DNA of 64,000 nucleotides from Halobellus rarus (GTDB lineage Archaea > Halobacteriota > Halobacteria > Halobacteriales > Haloferacaceae). The notes below the pieces were generated by a model. That model was not told the origin of the DNA. It was given only the letters and a program-made list of their open reading frames with translations, and made no database searches. This document shows positions 54,187 through 63,503 of this stretch, one piece after another. The stretch spans positions 496,001 to 560,000 of the forward strand of contig NZ_JANHDI010000001.1 in the NCBI RefSeq assembly GCF_024494595.1. Reading direction: 5' to 3'. The position numbers were made by a program, and so were the translations under genes. Each line of letters starts with the position of its first letter. The first letter of the stretch is position 1.

Positions 54187-55359
54187 ATGGTCGAAGTTCT
54201 TCTTCTCGTCGGAGTCGCAGTCGCGCTGTTCGTCGGATTCAACATCGGTGGAGCGACGACCGGGCCGGCGTTCGGACCGGCGGTCGGTTCGGACGCGATC
54301 TCGAAGACCGGCGCAGCGGCGCTGATGGCCGTGTTCTTCTTCGTCGGTGCCTGGACGATCGGCCGCCGGGTCGTCGACACGCTGGGGACCGAACTCGTCA
54401 CCGACCCCGGGGTGTTCACCATCGAATCCAGCATCGTCGTGCTCTTTTTCATCGGCGGCGCGCTGTTCGTCGGCAACTACTTCGGCGTTCCCGCCTCGAC
54501 GTCGATGACCGCCGTCGGTGCCATCGCCGGCCTCGGCGTCGCCGCGGGCGAACTGGACTGGGCGGTGATGGGCGAGATCGCCATCTGGTGGATCGTCGCC
54601 CCGATCGTCGGCTTCTGGACCTCCGGGATGATCGGCCGCTACCTCTACCCGCGGATCAACCGCTGGGTCGCGATCGTCAGCACGCCCGGTCCGCTGCTCG
54701 AATTCGATCGGTCCGGCCTCCTTCCGCGGCCGGCACCCGGGCCGAACACCACGCGCAGAGAGCTCACCGGTGCGGTCGTCGTCGTCTCGATCGGCTGTCT
54801 GATGGCGTTCTCCTCGGGCACGTCGAACATCGCGAACGCCATCGCGCCGCTGGTCGGCGTCGGCATCGACATCAACGTCTTGATCATCCTCGGCTGCGTC
54901 GCCGTCGCCGTCGGCGCGTTCACCATCGCCCGGCGGACCCTCGACACGCTCGGCAACGACATCACCGACCTCCCGCTCACGGCCGCGATCATCGTCGCGA
55001 TCGTCTCCTCGGTGATCGTCGTCGGGCTCTCGGCGATCGGCATCCCCGCCTCGTTCGTCATCATCGCGACGACGTCGATCGTCGGCCTCGGCTGGGGACG
55101 GGCGACCCGGACCGCCACGCTCGTCGACGTCGCCCGCGGCGAGCAGTCGCCGAACGTCTCCGTCGGCGCGCTCGCCGCCGAGGAACCCGGCGAGGACGCG
55201 CCGCCGATCGGCGAGGAGGAAGACGACGCGATCCCCTCGGCCTCGGACCTGTTCGATCCGACGACGACCGGCCGCGTGATCGTGATGCAGAACGTCGTCC
55301 CGATCCTCTCGACCGCGGGTGCCTACGTCACGTTCACGCTGTTGTTCCGAATCTGGTAA
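54187..55359 (+). CDS. inorganic phosphate transporter (PiT family)
   Basis: 390 residues with about ten helices. Both PiT signature repeats are visible: FNIGGATTGPAFGPAVGS near residue 18 and SSGTSNIANAIAPLVGVG near 210 (both with the G-x-N-D-like dyad changed to GGATT/GTSN). The internal hydrophilic loop at about 155-195 and a charged loop (about 315-360) are typical. It imports phosphate, usually with Na+ or H+. Convergent with the CNNM/CorC gene. Confidence 0.9.
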   Translation: MVEVLLLVGVAVALFVGFNIGGATTGPAFGPAVGSDAISKTGAAALMAVFFFVGAWTIGRRVVDTLGTELVTDPGVFTIESSIVVLFFIGGALFVGNYFGVPASTSMTAVGAIAGLGVAAGELDWAVMGEIAIWWIVAPIVGFWTSGMIGRYLYPRINRWVAIVSTPGPLLEFDRSGLLPRPAPGPNTTRRELTGAVVVVSIGCLMAFSSGTSNIANAIAPLVGVGIDINVLIILGCVAVAVGAFTIARRTLDTLGNDITDLPLTAAIIVAIVSSVIVVGLSAIGIPASFVIIATTSIVGLGWGRATRTATLVDVARGEQSPNVSVGALAAEEPGEDAPPIGEEEDDAIPSASDLFDPTTTGRVIVMQNVVPILSTAGAYVTFTLLFRIW

Positions 55360-55392
55360 CGTTCACTCGCCATCCGTATCCGGTTCGGCCGG

Positions 55393-56733
55393 TCACTCCT
55401 CGGTCGTCTCGTCGTCGTGCCCGCCGTCGCGCTCGCGCACCCACACCGTCGAGATCCGCGTCCCGTCGACGCCCGTCACCTCGACGACGTAGCCGTCGAC
55501 GTCGACGGCGTCACCGACCTCCGGCGCGCGGTCGAGTCGACTGAGTACCAGGCCACCGATCGTCTCCACCTGATCGCTCTCGAGGTCCGCACTGAGCGCC
55601 TCGTTGACCGCAGAGAGCGGCACGCCCCCGTCGACGTCGTATCCACGGTCGTCGCGTTCGCGGATCGAGGGCTCCCGCTTGTCGACGTCGAAGCCGTCGC
55701 GGAGGTCGCCGACGACGGCCTCGACGACGTCCTCGACCGTCGCGATTCCCTCGAACGACCCCCACTCGTCGATGACGGCGGCCATCTGCCGGCGTTCGTC
55801 GCTGAACTGCATCAGGAGGTCGTCGGTCGCCGTGGTCTCCGGGACGACGAGGATCTCGTGGACGATGTCCCCGGCAGTCGTCGTCTCGTCGCCCGTCTCG
55901 CCCGCCCGCAACACGTCCTTGACGTCGATGAACCCGACGACCTGATCGCTGTCGTCGGCGTCGAGCACCGGATAGCGCGTGTGGCCCGACTCGAAGACGA
56001 CAGACCGGATCTCGGCCAGCGTGGCGTCGGCCGGAACGCTCACGACGTCCGGCCGCGGGACCATCACCTCCCGCACGTGCGTGTCGTCGAGGTCGAACAC
56101 GCGCTCGATCATCGCGACCTCCGCCACGTCGATGGCTCCCTCCTCGCCGGACTGTACGAGCACTCGGCGGATCTCCCGTTCTCCGAGCGTCTCGTCGCTC
56201 TCGGAGGCCGGCGGGACGCCGAGCAACCGCGTGAACGCGTTGGCCGCCCCGTTGAAGACGACGATCCCCGGATAGAAGGCGTAATAGAAGAGCTTCATCG
56301 GCGGCGCGAGAAACAGCGAGAGCTTCTCCGTCTGCGCGATCGCGAGCGTCTTCGGAGCGAGTTCACCGAAGACCACGTGGAGGAACGTGATGATGCTGAA
56401 CCCGATCGCGAACGCGACGAGGTGAATGAGACCGGACGGGAGCAGCGGCTCCAACACGGGCTCGATGAGCGACGCGACGGCGGGTTCGCCGACCCACCCG
56501 AGCCCCAGCGAGGCGAGCGTGATGCCGAGTTGCGTCACCGCGAGGTAGTTGTCCAGGTCCGTCATCACCGCCTGGAGGGAGCCCGCCCCGGCCCGGCCGT
56601 CGGCGACGAGCTGTTCGACCGACGTTCCGCGGACCCGGACGAAGGCGAACTCCGCGGCGACGAAGAAGCCGTTCAGAACCACGAGGAACAGCGCCAAGAA
56701 GAGCTGTCCCACGGAGAGCGCGACGTTTACCAT
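55393..56733 (-). CDS. CNNM/CorC-type membrane protein
   Basis: 446 residues. The N-terminal CNNM domain (about 1-200) has four hydrophobic segments including FVAAEFAFVRVRGT, followed by a CBS pair (about 215-335; VMVPRPDVVSVPADATLAEI) and a C-terminal CorC/HlyC domain (about 350-435; GGLVLSRLDRAPEVGDAV). This family includes Mg2+ exporters or transport regulators. It stands alone; the 262 bases upstream hold its promoter and no gene. Confidence 0.9.
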   Translation of the reverse strand: MVNVALSVGQLFLALFLVVLNGFFVAAEFAFVRVRGTSVEQLVADGRAGAGSLQAVMTDLDNYLAVTQLGITLASLGLGWVGEPAVASLIEPVLEPLLPSGLIHLVAFAIGFSIITFLHVVFGELAPKTLAIAQTEKLSLFLAPPMKLFYYAFYPGIVVFNGAANAFTRLLGVPPASESDETLGEREIRRVLVQSGEEGAIDVAEVAMIERVFDLDDTHVREVMVPRPDVVSVPADATLAEIRSVVFESGHTRYPVLDADDSDQVVGFIDVKDVLRAGETGDETTTAGDIVHEILVVPETTATDDLLMQFSDERRQMAAVIDEWGSFEGIATVEDVVEAVVGDLRDGFDVDKREPSIRERDDRGYDVDGGVPLSAVNEALSADLESDQVETIGGLVLSRLDRAPEVGDAVDVDGYVVEVTGVDGTRISTVWVRERDGGHDDETTEE

Positions 56734-56995
56734 CGACGACGCCCGTTGGAGGTACCGCTACTCGTTTCTGCTGTGTTCATACTTCTCTCTCTCCGCCCGT
56801 TCACTAAAAAGGTCGAGTGCACGATCGGCGCGTCTCTCGGTCGTGGACGGGCCGACGTGCGCAGATGGGCGTACGTCCGTCTATCGTCAACGTTGGATTG
56901 GTCGGCTTCGATAGTTTATGTGGCCTCGGCACTCACGACTCACAATCTATCCATAGTGAATGTGCTTAGAGCGTCTATGGGCCGTGCTCGTATCG
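56734..56995. other. 262-base region between CNNM/CorC and toxin genes
   Basis: Holds the CNNM/CorC promoter on the left and, to the right, moderate-AT sequence ending at the toxin stop. No gene is seen. Confidence 0.4.
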
Positions 56996-57466
56996 CTACT
57001 GTTTGTCCAGCATCCGAATGCCGCGCTCCACGACAGCCTCGGTGACGAAAAGACTCGTCTCCCGCTGGAGTGCTCGCATACGCGATGCCGCTTCGTCCCT
57101 GTCGAGTAATCCGCGACCGTAACCGAGTGCGATGACACCGATTGAGCCGTGTACTTCGATTCCATCGGCTGACGCCGACTCCCGAGCGGCGAGATCGTCT
57201 GTCAGAAGAACGACTTCCCGTTCCCTCGCGACTGCTATCGCGGCACGCTCTCCCGCGTCCAGTTCCTCGAACTCGACTTCTGTTCCTTCGGCTTCGACAC
57301 GTTCGTACGAGAGGTCTGCAATCCCATCCGGAAGACCTCCTCTTTCGATTTCCTCGTAGACCGTCTCAGGAATCAGTAGCGAATCAAACGCCGACAACAG
57401 TTCGATCGAATCGATTTCGGCGAGGTGAATGAGCGGCCCTGCGTCCGAGACAGCGGCAAGCGTCAC
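56996..57466 (-). CDS. PIN-like toxin of a toxin-antitoxin pair (DUF3368)
   Basis: 156 residues. The DUF3368 start AVSDAGPLIHLAEID with its catalytic Asp, the central Glu-rich ELDAGERAAIAVA and VLLTDDLAARESA are PIN-domain acidic sites, giving a Mg-dependent RNase. It overlaps the upstream antitoxin by 4 bases. Targets in archaea are usually tRNA, rRNA or mRNA; not known here. The gene may be horizontally mobile, as such pairs often are. Confidence 0.88.
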   Translation of the reverse strand: MTLAAVSDAGPLIHLAEIDSIELLSAFDSLLIPETVYEEIERGGLPDGIADLSYERVEAEGTEVEFEELDAGERAAIAVAREREVVLLTDDLAARESASADGIEVHGSIGVIALGYGRGLLDRDEAASRMRALQRETSLFVTEAVVERGIRMLDKQ

Positions 57467-57714
57467 GCGTTCAGGCCCCAGTCCACGTCTTCCTCGACGA
57501 GGTCACGCTCTCGTTCCACTCGTTCGACTTTCGTCCGGCCGACGCGCTCGACGGCCTCCTCGCGGTCGAGTTCGCCGTCGATGTACCGAGCGAGTACGAG
57601 GTCCTCCCACAGGTCTTCGAGACCGCGTTCGAGTGCCCGTTCGAACACCTCGGATTCCGGAAGCTCTCGGGCTTCCGCGATCTCACGGACCCGGTCGGAA
57701 ATTTCGGCGGCCAT
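57463..57714 (-). CDS. antitoxin partner of the PIN-like toxin
   Basis: 83 residues from ATG 57714 (an upstream extension to 57822 has no conserved sequence). The N-terminal half fits a ribbon-helix-helix (EISDRVREIAEARELPESE), and the C-terminal half is a charged helix (ERVGRTKVERVERERDLVEE) that would bind the toxin. The stop overlaps the toxin start by 4 bases (ATGA). It is expected to repress the operon and neutralise the RNase. Confidence 0.85.
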   Translation of the reverse strand: MAAEISDRVREIAEARELPESEVFERALERGLEDLWEDLVLARYIDGELDREEAVERVGRTKVERVERERDLVEEDVDWGLNA

Positions 57715-57943
57715 ACCGTACGATTGCTCGGCAACGTTCTTAAATCCGTGTCCGCCGTTCCGACGAGATCCTGACTGGGGCCTCTGTCTACTGCGGCCAT
57801 TTCCGGATGCCCGCAGAGACACCGTCTATCGGCAAAAATGGCGGCCTCTGCACTCATAGGGTTCGTCGTCGCCGAGCGCCACCCCGGCTCGGAACGGTGC
57901 CGTCGTCATCGGCCGGTCGGCGCTACGGACGGAAGTCAGAAGA

Positions 57944-58001
57944 ACGTTCGGAGACGTCGGTGCCGAGAAATCAAGAAGACGTTCGGAGACGTCGGTGCCG
58001 A
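57944..58001. repeat. two exact copies of a 23-bp repeat
   Basis: ACGTTCGGAGACGTCGGTGC plus CGA occurs at 57944-57966 and again at 57979-58001, 35 bases apart, in the gap between the antitoxin and aIF2-beta genes. Internal GACGTC gives a palindromic core. The gap has no convincing gene. Confidence 0.6.
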
Positions 58002-58003
58002 AT

Positions 58004-58612
58004 TCAGACGACGCGGGCGAACGCCAGCGTCCCGCTCGTTCGCTCGACGATCGCGCGGACGGTCTGGCCCTCGCGCGCGCCGGAGACGAAGATGGTGAAT
58101 TTCCCCTTCTCGGCGACGCCGTCGCCCTTCCGGCCCGTGCCGGTGATCTCCAGTTCGTAGGTCGTCCCCTCCTCGACGGCGGGGCCCGAGGAGGACTGCG
58201 TCTTCGCCGCGCGCTTCGCGACGGGTCGGAACGCGCCGCAGGCCTCACAGCGGAGCATGTCGACGCCGTCCTCGGTGACGAGGCGGGTGTCCGGGAGGCC
58301 GCACTCCGTACAGGTGACGTACTCGGCGACGTACTCGTCGATGGCGGCCTCGAAGTCCGCGACGGTGAACGATCCGTTGTAGCGCGCGCGGTTCTCGTCG
58401 AGTTGTCCGTTCGTCCCCAGTTCGCGCTGGACGTTCCGGTGGACGTGCTCGACGTCGCGGCCGAGCGCGTCGGCGATGTCGCCGATGTTCGTCAGCCGGG
58501 TGAACGCCCCGTCGGTCTCGCCCGCGGGGTCGGGAATGCTGAGTCGTGACTGCTCTTCGTTCCGCTCCGGGAGCGCGTCGAGCGCCCTGTCGAGTGAGTC
58601 GGCGTAGTTCAT
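58004..58612 (-). CDS. translation initiation factor aIF2 subunit beta with TRAM domain
   Basis: 202 residues. The N-terminal alpha/beta domain (RLTNIGDIADALGRDVEHVH, about 39-58) and the zinc ribbon CTECG...CEACG (about 100-124) match aIF2-beta. After it comes a TRAM domain (about 145-202; YELEITGTGRKGDGVAEKG and GQTVRAIVERTSGTLAFARVV, written in part), an addition found in some haloarchaeal copies. It helps deliver initiator tRNA. It may be a second aIF2-beta-like paralogue rather than the main one. Confidence 0.85.
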   Translation of the reverse strand: MNYADSLDRALDALPERNEEQSRLSIPDPAGETDGAFTRLTNIGDIADALGRDVEHVHRNVQRELGTNGQLDENRARYNGSFTVADFEAAIDEYVAEYVTCTECGLPDTRLVTEDGVDMLRCEACGAFRPVAKRAAKTQSSSGPAVEEGTTYELEITGTGRKGDGVAEKGKFTIFVSGAREGQTVRAIVERTSGTLAFARVV

Positions 58613-58696
58613 ACTCGCAAAAATGGGTGGGGCCGTATAGCCGTTCCGTGTGCCGTGTTCGCCCGCGACGATCGGCGGTGACTTCGGACCGCTGAG

Positions 58697-59086
58697 TCAC
58701 TCCGCGCGGGGCGAGACGACCACGAGGTTCTCCTCGTCGACCAGGTTGGACAGCCGATCCCGATTCCCCGGATCGAACTGCCGCTGGCAGCGACGCGTCC
58801 ACGAATCGGACGCCGCGACCGAGTGTGTATCCGTCTCAACGGACGCCGCGCCGCTGCACTCACCGGTCGAGCGGGCGGTGGACGCGTCCTGACCCGTCTC
58901 GGGTGGCCGTGCGTCGGTCCCGTCGTCCTCGGTCGCAGTCGTCGCGTCGTCTGTCGTTCGATCCCTTCGATGCTGGCGTGCGTGTCGGACGTTGGTGCTC
59001 ACTGGTATCGGCGTCGGCGGACGTTCGTACGGCGGTACGCGGATCGGAAACAGGTCACTCGCGTACGCGTACGAGAGGCATATCAT
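58697..59086 (-). CDS. hypothetical haloarchaeal protein
   Basis: 129 residues if ATG 59086 is used; a TATA-like run (plus-strand view TATAATAAAAG, 59103-59113) lies 17-27 bases upstream and supports it. GTG 59002 would give 101 residues. The middle is Thr/Asp/Ser-rich low complexity; the last 30 residues (QFDPGNRDRLSNLVDEENL) look ordered. No family is recognised. Its function is unknown. Confidence 0.5.
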   Translation of the reverse strand: MICLSYAYASDLFPIRVPPYERPPTPIPVSTNVRHARQHRRDRTTDDATTATEDDGTDARPPETGQDASTARSTGECSGAASVETDTHSVAASDSWTRRCQRQFDPGNRDRLSNLVDEENLVVVSPRAE

Positions 59087-59166
59087 CAGCGACGGCCGTA
59101 TCTATAATAAAAGTTTATGGATCAACTGACGAGGAACGATTCCGCGCTCGGTGACCGATCGAAGAC

Positions 59167-60276
59167 TCAGCGGTCCGGGGCTTCGGCCCGCTCCCGCGCG
59201 GCGGCGACGACGAGCGGCAGCGTGACAGTGGCGTCGCCGACGACAGTCACGTTTCGCGCCGACTTCTCGAGTTTCCCCCACGAGCGGGCCTCGTCCAGCG
59301 TCGCTCCCGAGAGCCCGCCGGTGTGGTCGGGGTCCATCGTCAACTGCACGGCGTAGTCGTAGGCGTCGGGGATCGTCAGCATCGTCTGGAGGACGTAGTT
59401 CTTCGGGACGCCGCCGCCGACGACCATCGCACCGGCCCGGTCGGCGTCGAACGCGAGGTCCGACAGGTGCGTCATATCCCCCAGCGCGTCCAGTCCGAAC
59501 TCGGAGGTCTGCGAGTAGATCCACGCCTGAATTCCCAACACGGAGTCCTGGATCGCCGGACAGTATATCGGGACGTCGTGTTCGTAGGCGGCGGCGGCGA
59601 CACCGGCGTCCTCTTCGACGTTTCGCTCGCGGTTCTGCTCGGCGTTGGCCCGGCCGAGTTCCGCGGTGAACTCCTGAATCGACACCCGGCGCTCGACGGC
59701 GGGAAAGACGTTGTCGCGGAGGTGCGACTCGAACAGCGCGAAGTGCTCCTGGGGGAGATAGACGTTGTAGATCCGGTCGACGCCCTCGTCGCGGAGGCGC
59801 TCGTCGTGATCGCGCGGCGTCTCGCCGGTCGGCTCGGCGTCGGGCGCGGCGGGATGGGGATCGTGCGGCTCCGCCCGTCCGTGGTGGTGTTTTCCGCCGA
59901 CCGCCTCGATGGCGTCGTGCGTCAGGTTCGCGCCCGTCGTCACCAGCGCGTCGATGTGTCCGTCGCGGATGAGATCGACGACGATCTGGCGCATCCCGGT
60001 CGGCACCATCGCCCCCGCGAGGCCGAAGAAGTTCGTCACGTCCTCGCGAGCGAGCATCTCCGCGTACACGTCGACCGCTCGGTCGACGGTCGCCGCACCG
60101 ATCCCCGCCTTGCCGTACTCGGTCGCGAGTTCGCCGACGGTCATCCCGCCGCGGACCTGCGCGTGGCCGATCGGCGACTCGTGAAACTCCTCGCGGTCGG
60201 GCTCGTGGGATTCCTCGTCCGCCCCTGAGGGGGATTCGGAGCCCTCTGCGCCGCTCTCGTCGCTGTCGTCGCTCAT
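59167..60276 (-). CDS. dhs: deoxyhypusine synthase
   Basis: 369 residues. The C-terminal SGATLDEARSWGKLEKSA motif (about 325-342) carries the catalytic Lys in WGK, and TVVGDATVTLPLVVAA follows. VTTGANLTHD, SIQEFTAEL and PIYCPAIQDSVLG fit the NAD-binding fold. There is a charged N-terminal extension of about 35 residues, and a His-rich insert (GGKHHHGRAEPHDPH, about 126-140). It transfers aminobutyl from spermidine (agmatine in some archaea) to aIF5A Lys. CATAACC at 60302-60308 on the minus strand is a possible TATA-like box. Confidence 0.92.
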   Translation of the reverse strand: MSDDSDESGAEGSESPSGADEESHEPDREEFHESPIGHAQVRGGMTVGELATEYGKAGIGAATVDRAVDVYAEMLAREDVTNFFGLAGAMVPTGMRQIVVDLIRDGHIDALVTTGANLTHDAIEAVGGKHHHGRAEPHDPHPAAPDAEPTGETPRDHDERLRDEGVDRIYNVYLPQEHFALFESHLRDNVFPAVERRVSIQEFTAELGRANAEQNRERNVEEDAGVAAAAYEHDVPIYCPAIQDSVLGIQAWIYSQTSEFGLDALGDMTHLSDLAFDADRAGAMVVGGGVPKNYVLQTMLTIPDAYDYAVQLTMDPDHTGGLSGATLDEARSWGKLEKSARNVTVVGDATVTLPLVVAAARERAEAPDR

Positions 60277-60372
60277 ACACCGTTCTGTGCGGTCCGGTCG
60301 GTTATGCTTCGCGATCCGTCGGGAGAACTGCGCGCTTCTCGATCCCCGTCCCGCGATCGGTTCTGTGCCCTC

Positions 60373-61068
60373 TCAGTCCGCTCCGACCCCCAGTTCCGTC
60401 TCCGCGGTCGCGAGGTCTCGCATCCCTCGCAGCGCGACGGCGACGAACCCGACCTTCGAGACGATGTCGAGGTACGTGAACACGAGGACCTGCGTCTCCG
60501 GGAGGAGCAGGCCGACGCCGGTGGGCGCGAGCAGCCACACGACGGGGTAGAGCGTCCAGACGACGACCGTGAGGTTCCGAAGCGTCACGAACGCCGACTC
60601 CTGTCGCGTTGAGGCGAACGAGGCCCGACGCGGGAGCGTCCGGACCAGCAGCCAGACCAACACGAGGTACGCCAGCGTCCCGACGCCGAACAGCAGGTAC
60701 CGTGTTATCCCGCCGGCCGCGGTCGCGGCGACGCCGGCGACGATGACGACCGCGTCCACGGCCACGAGCGCGCCGATCACGCGGCGGCCCGGCTGCGAGA
60801 GCAGTGCGAGATACAGCACCATAAGCGGCGTCGTCAGCAGCCAGTCGGTGTAACGGACGATTTCGACGCTCGACCCGGCGACCGTGATCGTCCCGTAACC
60901 GAACGCCATTATCAGGTACGCGACGGCCGCGATGCCGGTGATACCGAACAGGACCGCAGAGAGGTCGCGGTTCTCGCCGCCGAGGAGGAGGCGATACGCC
61001 GTCGGCAGCGTCCCCGCGGTCATACCCGCGACGCCGACCCACAGCCACAGCGTGGTGCTGAACTCCAT
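60373..61068 (-). CDS. sop2: sensory rhodopsin II (phoborhodopsin)
   Basis: 231 residues, seven helices. Lys205 in SKVGF binds retinal; helix C has RYTDW with Asp75 as counterion, Tyr86 in place of a proton donor, and Tyr174. The numbering matches Natronomonas SRII exactly. Position 204, next to the Lys, is Ser where that protein has Thr, and 189 is Leu where it has Thr. It is a blue-light receptor for photophobic response, in complex with HtrII. It starts one base after the htrII stop. Confidence 0.93.
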   Translation of the reverse strand: MEFSTTLWLWVGVAGMTAGTLPTAYRLLLGGENRDLSAVLFGITGIAAVAYLIMAFGYGTITVAGSSVEIVRYTDWLLTTPLMVLYLALLSQPGRRVIGALVAVDAVVIVAGVAATAAGGITRYLLFGVGTLAYLVLVWLLVRTLPRRASFASTRQESAFVTLRNLTVVVWTLYPVVWLLAPTGVGLLLPETQVLVFTYLDIVSKVGFVAVALRGMRDLATAETELGVGAD

Positions 61069-61069
61069 C

Positions 61070-63409
61070 TCAGTCGCCCCCCGCTCCGTCGCCGTTTCGA
61101 GCGCGCGGATCGGCCGGATCGAACCCGTCGGCCCGCAGTCCGGCGTCGGAGCCGCTCCCGTTGGTCGCCGGGACGGATCCGTTACCCCCCGGATCGACGC
61201 CGGTGTCCGCCGAGAACTCGCTCGACCCGGCGCGCTCGTCGACCGTGAAGTCTTCGAGCACCGTCCTGAGTTCGCGCGCCTGTTCGGTCAGTTGCTCGGC
61301 CGCGTCGCTCACTGTCGTCATCGTGCTGGTCTGTTGTTGCGCCGCCGCCGCCGCGTCCGTCGCCTCCTCGGCCGTCTGATCGCCGATGGCCGCGACGTCG
61401 TCGACGCGATCGACGACCGACGTCGCCGAGGACGCCTGCTGTGCGGTCGCGTCGCGAATCTCCTGGATGGAACTGTCGGTCTCGTCGACCGCGGTCGCGA
61501 CGTTGTCGAGCGCGTCGATCGCGGCCTCGACGGTCTCGACGCCGCTCTCGATCCGCGCCTGCGTCTCCGTCATCGCCGTCGTGGTCTCGCCCGCCCGCGC
61601 CTGGATGCGGTCGATCCGGTCTTCGATCTCCGCGGCCGACTCGGCGGTCTCCTCGGCTAGCTGCTTGACCTCGTCGGCGACGACGGCGAACCCGTCGCCC
61701 TCTTCTCCCGTTCGTGCCGCCTCGATCGAGGCGTTCAGCGCCAGCAGATTCGTCTCCGCGGCGATGTCGGTGATCACGTCGACGACCTCGCTGACCGCGT
61801 CCAACTCCTCGGCGAGCGCGGTCACTTCTTCGGCCGTCTCGGTGGTCGTCTGTTCGACCGCGTCCATCTCCTCGATGGCGCGTTCGGCGTGCTCTTGGCC
61901 CTCTTCGCCGACCTCGGCGGCGCGCTCTGAGGCCTGCGCCACCTCGTCGACCGTGGCGGCGATCTCCTCGGCCGACGAGGAGAGCGCGTCCATCTCCGTC
62001 GAGACCTCGTGGAGCGCCTCGGTCTGCCGTTCGGCCCCGTCGGAGATCTCGGTCGTCGCAGTCGTCACCTGCGAGGAGGCGTCCATCACCTCGTCGGCTC
62101 CGTCGTCGACCCGCTCGGCCGCGGTGACGACGTGCTCGGAGAACGCCTTGACCTCGCCCATCGTCTCCGAGACCGCGTCGAGCATCTGATTGAACGAGGC
62201 GGCGATGTCCGCCATCGCCTCGTGTTCCGTGTCGGTGTCGAGACGCCGGGTCAGGTCGCCGTCGGCGACGGCGTCCATCACGGTGCCGTACTCGGCGGCG
62301 GTCGCCTCGAGCGTCTGGTTCTTGCGCTCGATCGCCTCCTTCTTCTCCTCGGTCGCGCGGATCTGCGAGCGCAGTTCCCCCCGCATCTCGTCGAAGGACC
62401 GATACAGCGTCCCGAACTCGTCGGTGCGCGTCGTCGAGAGGTCGACGTCCAAGTCGCCCTTCGCCATCGCGTCCGCGCGGCCGGCGAGCTGTCGGAGCGA
62501 GACGATGGTGTTCGATCCGACCACGACGCCGACGAACGCCAGGCTCACGAGCGCGAGCAGAATCAGCCCGACGACGAAGGAGGTGATCCGGTCACCGAGC
62601 GCGTAGGCCGTCGCCCGGTCGGACCGCGCGAGCACCGTCCACTCCAGCGTCTGCATCTCGGCACCGGCGACGAGCAGGTCCTCCTGCTCTTCGAAGCCAC
62701 CCGACAGCGCCGAAACGTCCCCTTCGTAGTCGGTCAGGAGCCGTTCGCTCTCGGGGTGGGCGACGATCCGGCCCTCCCCATCGACGACGACCGTCGAACC
62801 CTGGCCCGCCGTCCGGGCGAACGACTCGGTGTGGGACTTGAGGTCGATCATGTAGATGAGCGCTTTCCCCTCCGTCCCCTCGACCAGCGAGATCACCGAC
62901 ACCACCGGGAAGTCGACGACCGGAACGGTGAACGGCGCGGTGACGTGGGTGTCGTCGGTCCCCTCGAACGTCGGCGGGTCGGTGGCGAACGGGGCCCCCG
63001 CCTCGGCGGGATTCACGCCCTCCATCCGCGGCATCGAACTGGCCTGAATCGTTCGCTCCTCCGTGTCGTAGTAGTGGATGGCCACGACGCCCTCCGGGAG
63101 CGCGTCGCGCTCTGCGGTTTCGGTCAGGTGCCTCGATATCGCCGCCGTGTCACCCGACGCGATCACCGACCGCGTCGAGTGCAGTCGCACCTGTCCTTCG
63201 ATTCCACTGATCCACGTGTCGAGTTCGGCCGCCCGCGTCTCCGCGGACGTCCCCAACTCGTTTCTGACCTCGTCTTCGAGCGCGGCCGACGTCTCCTCCT
63301 GCACGACGAAGCCGAACCCGACGACGAGCGCCACGACCGCGAGCAGGGCGACGCCCAGTTTCGCCCCGAAACTCGATCGGACGGACTCGAACATTCCTGA
63401 CCGTTTCAT
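61070..63409 (-). CDS. htr2: sensory rhodopsin II transducer HtrII
   Basis: 779 residues. A helix near 15-38, a large extracellular dCache-like domain (about 40-270; [20 protein letters not shown] and [19 protein letters not shown]), a second helix (about 278-303), HAMP (about 305-360), and a methyl-accepting signalling domain with hairpin tip [18 protein letters not shown] near 555-580. The extracellular domain, absent in Natronomonas HtrII but present in Halobacterium HtrII (a serine sensor), suggests chemical as well as light sensing. The C-terminal region has methylation-like Glu/Gln runs. It is first in the operon. Confidence 0.93.
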   Translation of the reverse strand: MKRSGMFESVRSSFGAKLGVALLAVVALVVGFGFVVQEETSAALEDEVRNELGTSAETRAAELDTWISGIEGQVRLHSTRSVIASGDTAAISRHLTETAERDALPEGVVAIHYYDTEERTIQASSMPRMEGVNPAEAGAPFATDPPTFEGTDDTHVTAPFTVPVVDFPVVSVISLVEGTEGKALIYMIDLKSHTESFARTAGQGSTVVVDGEGRIVAHPESERLLTDYEGDVSALSGGFEEQEDLLVAGAEMQTLEWTVLARSDRATAYALGDRITSFVVGLILLALVSLAFVGVVVGSNTIVSLRQLAGRADAMAKGDLDVDLSTTRTDEFGTLYRSFDEMRGELRSQIRATEEKKEAIERKNQTLEATAAEYGTVMDAVADGDLTRRLDTDTEHEAMADIAASFNQMLDAVSETMGEVKAFSEHVVTAAERVDDGADEVMDASSQVTTATTEISDGAERQTEALHEVSTEMDALSSSAEEIAATVDEVAQASERAAEVGEEGQEHAERAIEEMDAVEQTTTETAEEVTALAEELDAVSEVVDVITDIAAETNLLALNASIEAARTGEEGDGFAVVADEVKQLAEETAESAAEIEDRIDRIQARAGETTTAMTETQARIESGVETVEAAIDALDNVATAVDETDSSIQEIRDATAQQASSATSVVDRVDDVAAIGDQTAEEATDAAAAAQQQTSTMTTVSDAAEQLTEQARELRTVLEDFTVDERAGSSEFSADTGVDPGGNGSVPATNGSGSDAGLRADGFDPADPRARNGDGAGGD

Positions 63410-63431
63410 CTACGCCACGTAGCGAGACCTC

Positions 63432-63441
63432 GACTAAAAGT
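63432..63441 (-). promoter_or_regulatory. TATA-like box of the htrII-sopII operon
   Basis: On the minus strand ACTTTTAGTC lies 23-32 bases before the ATG at 63409, indicating a leaderless mRNA. Confidence 0.55.
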
Positions 63442-63503
63442 CCGACCCGCTGATTATCCGGCGTGATAACGCCTATATCAGTCCTGTGGCCGATTTCCGC
63501 GCC

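Noticed and set aside
53001-55544. 847-residue plus-strand frame over the Val/Thr/Glu gene and the phosphate permease
   Set aside because: Repetitive Phe/Asp/Leu translation is the mirror of the minus-strand repeat, and later it is an out-of-frame shadow of the permease.
57826-58248. 140-residue minus-strand frame near the aIF2-beta stop
   Set aside because: It overlaps aIF2-beta out of frame and has an Arg/Ser-rich shadow composition.
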